A stretch of 64,000 nt of DNA from Hymenopus coronatus. Lineage: Eukaryota > Arthropoda > Insecta > Mantodea > Hymenopodidae. Positions 55,543-64,000 of the stretch are shown in pieces (position 1 is the stretch's first letter; every line of letters begins with the position of its first letter). The notes below the pieces were generated by a model. The model was given only the letters and a program-made list of their open reading frames with translations, did no database searches and was not told the origin of the DNA. The translations under genes were made by a program, and so were the position numbers. Location of the stretch: positions 8,486,501-8,550,500 of the forward strand of contig CM060887.1 of assembly GCA_030762935.1 (NCBI GenBank), written 5' to 3'.

Positions 55543-56819
55543 TTTTACTTTCTCTACACGTAATACGTACATAGTGTAAAGAGAAGGTATTGTAAAGCAC
55601 CCAAAAATTCGATACAGAGATTTCACTGGAAATACATGTTTTGAGATCTCCTGAATCTAAAAAAAGAATTTTTAGAAATATGTCCGTGTGTGTGTGTCTG
55701 TCTGTGTGTATCTGTGGGCAGCATAGCTCAAAAACGAAAAGACCGTTAAAAACCAAACTTGATATTTAGGTTTGCTATCTTGCAAGGATGCGATACGAAG
55801 ATTTTTAAGAAAATCCTCCACCCCCAACTACCCTTTACATTGAACATTTTTAGAACATTTATATTCGAAATAAAATGTATACCAATAATTTTCTGGGAAT
55901 AGCCTCTGAAGACCTCTTTATTCTGGATGAATTTTGCAGAATTTTTCTTAACTGCTAAACCGTAAGAGATAGTCCAAAAAAAAATGTACATTACGTCAAA
56001 ACACACAATTAATGTCCTATACGTTTTTGTGGTAGAGGTAACCGTTTTCCAGACATACCTTGTTATTGGTTTCAATTGTGAAGTACTTAAACTTCAAAAA
56101 ATTAGCAGAACCACTGTTAATACTTGCTCCCTTGTGAGTAGAAGCGAAAATGATAGTCAAAAGCTGATTGCTAAGTGACTGAAGTTTCTTTGTTTGTATG
56201 GACTGCAGTTGGCAAATTCCTGTATAAGTAAAGTAAGTTTTTCAAAGTTGAAACCAAAACTAAGGAATATCTCAAAAACGATCAACTCCACAAAAAAAAT
56301 GTATATAACATAAATTGTGTGTTTTAATGTCCTCTAAATTTGTTGTGAGGTAAGTTTTTCTCTATCTCTTACGGTTTAGTAGTTATACAAAATTCCGTAA
56401 AATTCATCCAGAATAAAGTACTCATCAGACGCTATTCCTAGAAAATTCAAAATTTACATTTTATTTGTCAGGTAAATATCTATAATATACGATATTTTAA
56501 TCAAAAGTATTATAGCTATCTTTAAGAAAAACAAAATTTTCGAAAATTTGTCCATGTAAAGGATAGTTAGGTGTGAGATGACAATTTTTCCAGATGGATT
56601 TTCTTGAAAATCTTTGTGTCGCTTCTTTGGAAGATATCACATTTAAATACTAAGTACGGTATTTAACGGTATTTTTATTTTTCAGCAGTATTTTCATTTT
56701 TTTTATTCAGGGAGTCCCAAAACACGTTTTTTCGGTGAAATCTCGGTATCGAATTTTTGGGTGGAGTGCAATAGCTTCTCTATACACCATGTACATAATA
56801 CGTGTAGAGAAAGTAAAAA
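55543..56819. mobile_element. T5-element inverted dimer (palindrome ends outward)
   Basis: A plus copy (55543-~56094, ACTTTCTCTACACGTAATACG to ACTTAAACTTC) meets a minus copy (~56095-56819, AAAAAATTAGCAGAACC to GTGTAGAGAAAGTAAAAA). Both outer ends are complete palindromes; both distal tips are missing. Confidence 0.78.
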
Positions 56820-57130
56820 GTTTTGTTGATCTTTTGCGCTTTACCAATTGTGTAGAAGTCATCCAGAATGAAGAGGTTTTCAGAAGCTATGCCCAGAAAA
56901 TGTAAGATATGCATTTTATTTGAAATGTAAATAACTTTAATATATGATATTCTATGAAAACCAAAATGTTGAAAACGTTTTTGTTCCATGTAAGGAATAG
57001 TTTGGGGTGTTATTAGTTATTTTTAGATTTCATATCGCAACACACACACACACACCTTTCTTTAAAAATATTTTTTTCGGATTCAGGGGAGATTAAAATA
57101 TATTTTATACACGATGGAAAAAGTAAAACT
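56820..57130 (-). repeat. T5-element outer part, diverged
   Basis: GTTGATCTTTTGCGCTTTACC through ACGATGGAAAAAGTAAAAC; the terminal palindrome is mostly gone. About 100 bp of unassigned AT-rich DNA follows. Confidence 0.68.
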
Positions 57131-57235
57131 TATTTTAAGCAAAAAAATTTACTTTTTTATATTTATATGTTTTCAACATTGCCTTCTCTATGTGTTAGGG
57201 AAATAAATAAAACAAGGTTTTGGAAATATGTCCCA

Positions 57236-58374
57236 AAAAATCTGATGTGTTCCATTCACATGACTTTCTCTACATCTCCGCAACAAATAATTATTAAGAA
57301 GCTTATGCTTCTATTTACTTCATGCTAATCGACAAAAATTAACAGAAATAGTCTTATTACTTTGCTTCTTTGTAAGTAGAAGCGAAATAAGGGAGTACCA
57401 TAGGTTAAAGTTAGTCAAAAGCTGGTTGCTATGTGACTGATGTTCCTTTGTTTGCATGGACTGGAGTAGCACATTCCTGTATCAGAAAAGTAAAAGCTTT
57501 TTAAAGCTGAAACCAAAAAAGAAAACTATCTAAAAACGATCAGTTTCACGAAAATAATGTAGATGGCGTAAATTATGTTTTTTATTCTTATCTACATTTT
57601 TTGTGTTGAGCTTTTTTCTATCTCTTACGGTTTACCAATTATACAAAATTCAATAAAAATTATCCTGAATAAAGAGGTATTAGAGACTATTCCCAGAAGA
57701 TTCAAGATATACATTTTATTTGGCAAGTAAATATCTTAAATATAAGGGATTTTAATCAAAATCATTGCAGCCATTTTTTTCCATGGTAAGGATAACTGGG
57801 GTGGGGATTTTCTTGAAAATCTTCGTGTTGCACCCCTGGAAGATACCAAACTTAAATACCAAGTTTGGTTTTTAACGGTCTTTTCGTGTTTGAGCTATGC
57901 TGCCCCCCATACACACACACAGACTGACACACACACACACACACACACACGAAAATATTTCTAAAAATGTCTTTTCTTGAGATTCAGGAGGATTTAAAAC
58001 ATATATTTCCAGTGAAATCTCGGTATCGAATTTTAGGGTGCAATACAATACCTTCTCTATACATTATGTACATAGTACGAGTAGAGTATTGCCCTTCGTG
58101 ATTACCATGCTAACTTCATATAGCCAAGGTCGTGGAATGGATTGTTCGGGTGTAAAAAGTCTTAGCATGCCTTCCTTCGGAAGGGAAGTAAAGCCGTTGG
58201 TCCCGTGTCGTAGATTTACGGCACGTAAAAGAACCTCAAGCCTGATAGATAGTCCTCTGAGCAAAATTAAGTGGCCTTTCACGCCCAATTTAGAATGGGA
58301 CACTGAGAACCACAGCAGTTAAAATGCGTCCATAAATAACACGCCATTTACATTTTTTACGTGTAGAAAAAGTA
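57236..58374 (-). mobile_element. T5-element with a SINE in its terminal palindrome
   Basis: ATCTGATGTGTTCCATTCACATG through TATGTACATAGTACGAGTAGAG, then a SINE, then ACGTGTAGAAAAAGTAAAT at 58357-58374. TACGAGTAGAG and TACGTGTAGAA on either side fit an imperfect target duplication. Confidence 0.84.
58086..58356 (+). mobile_element. tRNA-headed SINE, second copy of the 16665 family
   Basis: GATTACCATGCTAACTTC, CCTTCGGAAGGGAAGTAAAG, GGTCCCGTGTCG, GGCACGTAAAAGAACC and TTTCACGCCC match 16680-16900. The box-B region is deleted (AAGGTCGTGGAATGG), so this copy could no longer be transcribed from its own promoter. Confidence 0.83.
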
Positions 58375-58963
58375 AATACTACTTCCTGGGCTTGCTTATT
58401 AAAGCAACGTACTTAACTCTGTTTTAATTGCTGCAGATAAGCTGCCATTTTGTAACCTGGGGATGAAGTAAGACGATTTTTACATGGAAACAGTTAAAGC
58501 TGCAATTAGACGCCCCACCCGGGGGGAGTCTAGACTCCACGTAACGACATTTAAGCCCCAGACATGTCGGTAAGCAAGAAATCGTCAATATCCGTTTTTC
58601 AACCCTGCCAAAGGAGTGAAGACCGGAAAACCAACGATCACGTGGCAAAATTCTTTTTTCTGCCATCCCCTTTTCCTTATCATTACACATTTCCTGCACA
58701 TTACAGTTTTCATTTCCTCTCCACCTTGCTTACTCACATTTCTTATTTGTAAATTTTATTTCTAGAGGGTCTTCCTGCCCCACGAAACTTCATTACTGGC
58801 AGTAGGAGCGATAAAAGGGTCCGGGGGGGGGATATAGCATGTCTGAGGTTACAGTCACCAGCTGTCTGTCTCTCTTCATAGACAGGCTTCTCATATTTTC
58901 ATTAACAAGCATTCATACCGATCTTGTAGCTTTACTGTTTTACACGAAGTCTGAAAACTGCTT
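58375..58963. other. unassigned DNA
   Basis: GC-richer; a G-run at 58823-58831. No repeat or domain recognised in either strand's short frames. Confidence 0.36.
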
Positions 58964-60608
58964 TTTACTTTCTCTACACGTTCTGTGTACATAGTGTATA
59001 GAGAAGGTAGTGCATTCCACCAAAAATCCGATATCTAGATTTCGCTTGGTCCCCAGCATCCAAAAAAAAATCTGACGTGTTCCATTCACATGACTTTCTC
59101 TACATCTCTGCAATAAATTATTGTTAGAAAGCTTATGCTTCTATCTACTTCCTGCTATTCGAGAAAAAATTAACAGAAATAGTCTTATTACTTGCTTCCT
59201 TGTAAGTAGAAGCGAAATAAGGGAGTAGCATAGGTTAAAGTGACAGTCAAAAAAGCTGATTGCTATGTGACTGAAGCTCCTTTGTTTGTGTGAACAGGAG
59301 TTGACAAATTCCTGTATAAGAAAATTTTGGTTTTTAAAGTTGAAACCAAAAACAAGGAATACCTAAAAAATGATCAACTCCAACAAATAACGTATATAGC
59401 ATAAATTGTGTGTTATAACGTGCTCTATATTTTTTGTGGAGTAAGTTTTATGTATCTCTTACGGTTTAGGAATTATGCAAAATTCCGTGAGTTTCATCCT
59501 GAGTAAAGTAGTCTTCAGAGGCTATTCCCAGAAAATTGAAGATATGCACTTTATTTGTCAGGTAAATATCTTTAATAAACGATATTTTTATCAAAATCGT
59601 TAGTCATTTTTAAGAAAATCAAAATTTTCGAAAAAGCTTCCATGTAAAGGGTAGTTTGGGTGGGGGGTGTTTTATCAAAATCTTCGTGTCGCATCCCTGG
59701 AAGATACTAAACTTAAATGCCAAGCTCTTTATTTTACCGACTTTTCGTTTTTGAGTTATCGTGTTTACAGACACACGGACACGCACACATACACACACGG
59801 ACCTTTTTCTGAAAATCCCTTTTTAGGATACAGAGGACCCTAAAACATATATTTCCGGTGAAATCTCGGTATCGATTTTTTGGCTAGAGTGCAATACTTT
59901 CTCTATACACAATGTACGTAGTACGTATAAGGAAACTAAAAAGTATTTTTAGAAAAAGGTCCGTGTATCCGTGTGTCTGTGGATAGCATAGCTCAAAAAC
60001 GAAAAGACCGTTAGATACCGAACTTGGTATTTAAGTTTGGTATCTTCCAAGGACACGACACAAAGATTTTCAAAAAAATATGCCCTCTTCCATATACACT
60101 TTACATGGATCTTTTTTCGAACTTTTTGATTTTCTCAAAAATGGCTCTAGCGATTTTGATTAAAATGTCAAATATTAAAGATACTTACCTGACAAATAAA
60201 ATGTATATGTTGAATTTTCCGGGAATAGCATATAAAAGTTTACTTGTAAAAAATGTAGAGTACGTTAAAGCACACAATTTGTTATATACATTATTTTCGT
60301 TGTGTTGATTGTTTTTGAGATATTCCTTGTTTCTGGTTTCAGCTTTAAAAAACTTATACATTTCTCAAACAGGATTTAGTGAACTCCTGTCCATACAAAC
60401 AAAGGAACTTCAGTCACATAGCAACTAGCTTTTGACTATCACTTTAACCTCTGGCACTCCCTTATTTTGCTTTTACTTACAAGGAAGCAAGTAATAAGAG
60501 TATTTCCGCTAATTTTTATCGATTAACATGAAGTAAATAAATGCATTAGCTTTTTAACAATAATTTGATGTAGAGAAAGCCATGTGAAAGGAACACATCA
60601 GGTTTTTT
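58964..60608 (+). mobile_element. T5-element host split by one minus copy
   Basis: 58964-59067 (ACTTTCTCTACACGTTCTGTG to CAGCATCCAAAAAA) is continued at 59944-60608 (GTATTTTTAGAAAAAGG to GGAACACATCAGG). The insertion is in the A-run before TTTTTAGAAAAAGG. ~770 bp without its guest. Confidence 0.83.
59068..59943 (-). mobile_element. T5-element, full-length guest (subfamily A)
   Basis: ATCTGACGTGTTCCATTCACATG through CGTATAAGGAAACTAAAAA. Its outer subterminal repeat is mutated to AAGGAAACT. Confidence 0.85.
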
Positions 60609-61112
60609 TCCCCCTCTTCTTTTGCTGACAGACTTTTCCTGATTACTATTTCCCCATCCAAATTATCCCAGTTTCGTTGGCAAATTTGATATCTCAACAC
60701 TTTTGTTTGGTTTCAATATAGTATACAATGGAAATCTGTGTCAATTTCTCATTGGATATTCTCTTATATATTCATCATGTTTCGTTCCTTTCAAAACTTT
60801 AACCTCTGTTGTCGTCCATTAAATTCCTTCTCTCGCTATATCTATGTACTTTTTGCTCTTTCTTCTATATATCCTCAAGTATATTTTCTCTCTTATACTG
60901 CTAAAAAATGTTGTCTATCAATATTAACTAGCCTTGATTCTACTACTATGGCGTTCAATAAATCTTCAGAAAATCCAAGAAATTACAATCGTAACATTGG
61001 GAACCGCCGTCTCTTGCTAGATGGCAGTTAAAGTTTCAGCTACGAGTATATCCATCACGTGATTTCGTTGCTATAGGCGATTCATTCAACAACCTTGTGC
61101 TGCTTTAGAAAG
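60609..61112. other. unassigned DNA upstream of the split mariner
   Basis: Pyrimidine-rich, with a 97-codon plus frame (60738-61031) of no recognised family. The last part probably includes the mariner 5' non-coding end (compare CAACCTTGTGCTGC with 35571). Confidence 0.36.
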
Positions 61113-62946
61113 ATGGAGAAAAAAAGTTTCGTGCGGTGATTAAACACTTCTATTTAAAAGGCTTATCACAGAAATAGATAACAGTCAAGTTGAATAAAGT
61201 TCATGACACATCTGCTCCTGCGTTTGCAACAATTTACAATTGGATAAATGAATTTAAACGTGGCCGTACATCCACAAATGATGAACATCGTTCTGGACGT
61301 CCAGCAGAAGTGACTTCCTCCGAAAAAATTGACAAATTAAGGATATGGTTTTGAGTGATCGACGAATCAGAATTTGCGAAATAGTAGAGACCACAGGCAT
61401 ATCACAAGGTACAGTGTTCTCAATTTTGCTCCATAAATTAGGTGTGACAATGGTTTCGGCAAGATGAGTGCCGCGTTTGCTCTCAATGGAGAACGTCTAA
61501 TCGTGTGAATCTGAGTTGTCCCTTTTCCGTCGCAATCCTGACGAGTTTCTGCGTCAATGCAACACTGTTGATGAAACATGGATACTCTGCTACGCTCCAG
61601 AGACAAAACTATAGTCAAAACAGTCCGTTTTACAAAGCGAACCGGCTCCGAGGAAGTCAAATGTGGTAAAATCTGCAGACAAGGTGATGGCCTCGATTTT
61701 TTGGGGTGCACACGTTATCATCTACATTGATTACCTGCAGAAAGGTATAACGATAAATGGAGAGTATTATGCATCATTATTGCAACAGTTGAACGGAGAA
61801 ATAAAGAAAAAAAAAAAAAAGGCCCTCTTCAGGCAAAGAAAAAGCATCTTCCATCAAGACCTGAGCAGTTTCGATGGCGAAAGACGTAAAATGAAGGTTC
61901 GAATTACTACAGCATCCACCGTATTCACCAGATTTAGCCCCAAGTTCTTTTTACTTTCTCTACACAGCGTATAGAGGAAGTATTGTGTGCCACTCAAAAA
62001 ATCGATTACGAGATTTCACCGGAAATACATGTTTTAGGACCCCCTGAATACAAAAAAGCATTTTTACAAAAAGGTCCGTGTGTGTGTGTGTGTGTCTTGT
62101 GTGTGTGTCAGTGGACAGCATAGCTCAAAAACGAAACTATCGTTAAATACCAAACTTGGTATATAAGTTTGGTATCTTCCAAGGATGTGACACGAAGTTT
62201 TCAAGAAAATGGCCTCACTCTCGACTACCCTTTACATGGAACTTTTTTCGAAAATTTTGAGTTTCTTAAATGGCTCTAACGATTTTGATTAAAATGTCAA
62301 ATATTAAAAATATTTACCTGACAAATAAAATGTATATCTTGAATTTTCTGGGAATAGCCTCTGAAGACTACTTTATTCTTGAGGAATTTTGCATAAGTGC
62401 TAAACCGTATGAGATAGGCAAAAACTTACCACACAAAAAATGTAAAGCACATTAAATTTTTTTTCGTGCAGTTGATCGTTTTTGAGATATTCCTTGTTTT
62501 TGGTTTCAGCCTTTTAAAACTTAAGCTTTCTTATACTGGAATTTGTCAAGTCCTGTCCATACAAACAAAGGAACTTCATTGACATAGCAACCAGCTTTTG
62601 ACTATTACTTTAACCTATGGTAGTCCCTTATTTCGCTTCTGTTTACAAGGAAGCAAGTAATAAGAGTATTTCTGCTAATTTTTTCACGATTGGATGAAGT
62701 AAATATTAGCATAAGCTTTTTAACAATAATTTGTTGCAGAGATGTAGAGAAAGTCATGTGAATGGAACGCATCAGATTTTTATTTCCAAACTTGAAAAAG
62801 TGGCCGGGCGGAAAACGATCTACGTCTGACGAAAGGGTCATCTCCCAAACAAATACCTTTTTCGAGTACCTTCCAAAATCCTACTTTTTGGAAGGTTTAA
62901 AACAGTTGGGGAAAAGTGTATTGAGCTAAAATGGGATTATATTGAA
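61113..62946 (+). pseudogene. mariner transposase, near full-length, split by a T5-element
   Basis: It starts ATGGAGAAAAAAAG at 61113, then, after a frame change, FRAVIKHFYLKGLSQK, VHDTSAPAFATIYNWINEF with GRTSTNDEHRSGRP, VLSDRRIRICEIVE with TGISQGTVFSIL, and NPDEFLRQCNTVDETWI (first catalytic Asp at 61570-61572). It continues with DKVMASIFWGAHVIIYIDYL and IFHQD (second Asp at 61858-61860). After another shift PPYSPDLAPS is cut at 61948, and the third Asp codon is missing. Beyond the T5 guest, FPNLKKWPGGKR and FEYLPKSYFLEGLKQL run from 62782 to ~62944. Several stops and shifts make it inactive. Its 3' edge is cut by a second T5 copy. Confidence 0.93.
61949..62780 (+). mobile_element. T5-element guest inside the mariner (subfamily A)
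   Basis: ACTTTCTCTACACAGCGTATAG through GAATGGAACGCATCAGA. The host reads AGTTCTTTTT on the left and TTTTTATTTCCAAAC on the right, so the ends are fixed to within one T-run. The palindrome centre is deleted, leaving ACACAGCGTATAGAGG. Confidence 0.92.
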
Positions 62947-62947
62947 C

Positions 62948-63674
62948 AAATCTGATGTGTACCATTCACATGACTTTCTCTATATCCCTGCAACAAATTA
63001 TTCTTAAAAAGCTTATACTTCTATTTACTTCATGCTAATCAGAAAAAATTAGCAGAAATAGTCTTATTACTCGCTTCCTTGTAAGTAGAAGCGAAATAAG
63101 GGACAACCATAAGTTAAAGTGATAGTCAAAAGCTAGTTGCTATGTCAATGAAGTTCCTTTGTATATGGATAGGAGTTGACATGTTCCTGATTGAGAAAAG
63201 TATACGTTTTTCATAGCAGAAACCAAAAATAAGGAATGTCTAAAAAAGGACGAACTCCACGAAAAAAATGTATATAACATAAATTGTGTGTTTTAATGTG
63301 CTCTACATGTTTTGTGTAGTAAGTTTTTGTCCATCTCTTACGGTTTAGCAGTTATTCAAAATTCAGTAAAATTCATCCAGAATACACTGCTCTTCAGAGG
63401 CTATTCCCAGAAAATTCAAGATGTACATTTTATTTGTCAGGTAAATACCTTTAATATACGAAATTTTAATAAAAATCGTTAGAGCCATTTTTGGAAAAAT
63501 CAAAATTTTCGAAAAAAGTTCCATGTTAAGGGTAGTTTGGGGTGGGGGGATTTTTCTCAAAATCTTCGTGTCGCATCCATGGAAGATACTAAACTTAAAT
63601 ACCAAGTGCGGTATTTTACAGTCTTTTCGTTTTTGAGTTATCGTGTTCATAGACACACGGACACACACACACAC

Positions 63675-63706
<32 letters not shown>

Positions 63707-63849
63707 GGACCTTTTTGTGAAAATGCTTTTTTTGGATATTGGGGACCCTAAAACATAGATTTCCGGTCAAATCCCGGTATCGAATTTTTGGGTGGAGTGC
63801 AATACCTTCTCTATACACTATGTACATAGTACGTATAGAGAAAGTAAAA
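62948..63849 (-). mobile_element. T5-element guest at the 3' edge of the mariner (subfamily A)
   Basis: AAATCTGATGTGTACCATTCAC through CGTATAGAGAAAGTAAAA, with a CA/CGCA tract at 63658-63707. It starts directly after the mariner's GATTATATTGAA. The minus-strand internal frame is open for 154 codons (63363-63827). Confidence 0.9.
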
Positions 63850-64000
63850 TAAAAAAAATTCCTCCCAAAAATAATATGTTTTTATATATTTTTCTACCTA
63901 CAGCAGTAGGTAACATGCTGCACTTACATAGAAAGGCGTTAGGTTTGGGGTGGGAGATGGCGGCTACCCTTAACAAGAAGGAAAGCTATAAGTAAACCTT
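63850..64000. other. unassigned DNA at the window edge
   Basis: TAAAAAAAATTCC may continue the mariner 3' non-coding end. CTACAGCAGTAGG is a short hairpin. Nothing else recognised. Confidence 0.35.

Noticed and set aside
60738..61031. 97-codon plus frame before the mariner
   Set aside because: Aromatic- and serine-rich composition follows from pyrimidine-rich DNA; no motif and not part of the mariner.

Overview
This is non-coding nuclear DNA from an animal, most likely an arthropod with a large, repeat-rich genome. The evidence is AT-rich DNA with no convincing host exon chain, decayed mariner transposases, several tRNA-headed SINE families whose tails (…GGGGTTTTCCC…, …TTTTCTCCGGG…, …GGCACGTAAAAGAACC…) resemble ones common in arthropods, and the tail of a LINE. 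No host protein-coding gene, rRNA, genuine tRNA gene or CRISPR array is supported. The arthropod call is inference; mariner and tRNA-SINE presence alone would fit other invertebrates.

About two thirds of the window (hand estimate) is one repeat family, present on both strands as roughly 50 long copies plus many tips and fragments. I call it the T5-element because its copies are bordered by TTTTT. I write it '+' when it starts with ACTTTCTCTA. In that direction a full copy of about 820-930 bp has: (1) a terminal palindrome (TTCTCTA … ACTATGTACATAGT … TAGAGAA); (2) CCCAAAAATTCGATACCGAGATTTCACC; (3) an A-run and then TTTTTAGAAAAAGG; (4) a GT microsatellite; (5) a core containing CCAAACTTGGTATTTAAG, TACCCTTTACATGGAAC and GATTTTGATTAAAATATCG; (6) CTTTATTCTGGATGAA and AACTGCTAAACCGTAAGAGA; (7) CACATAGCAACCAGC; (8) TGTAGAGAAAGTCATGTG followed by a small hairpin ending CACATCAGA. 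It encodes no recognisable protein. Subterminal inverted repeats, one internal microsatellite, a terminal hairpin and T-run insertion resemble non-autonomous Helentron/HINE rolling-circle elements read in the opposite direction, but an unusual MITE remains possible.

Two subfamilies are visible. A has ACTTTCTCTACA/TGTAGAGAAAGT ends and B has ACTTTCTCTAGC/GCTAGAGAAAGT ends. Copies repeatedly insert into T- or A-runs of older copies, so several hosts can be reassembled around their guests (48-1071, 8311-10055, 12983-14082, 41820-44040, 58964-60608). A dead mariner (61113-62946) carries two T5 insertions, one of which gives clean boundaries.

Layout: 1-4137 nested T5 copies, a mariner remnant and an inverted dimer; 4138-5429 a rearranged mariner and a small TIR transposon; 5430-7300 an interrupted T5 copy, a 14-bp minisatellite and a TC tract; 7306-14998 T5 copies with SINE and mariner debris; 15938-19608 head-to-tail T5 copies; 20210-35091 T5 copies with four SINE insertions; 35092-38668 mariner and LINE tails; 38669-46308 dense T5 nesting; 46309-53052 mixed SINE, single-copy DNA and T5; 53053-60608 T5 copies, a possible 45-nt exon and an interrupted host; 60609-64000 the split mariner. 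Nothing suggests genes working together; the history of insertion is the content.
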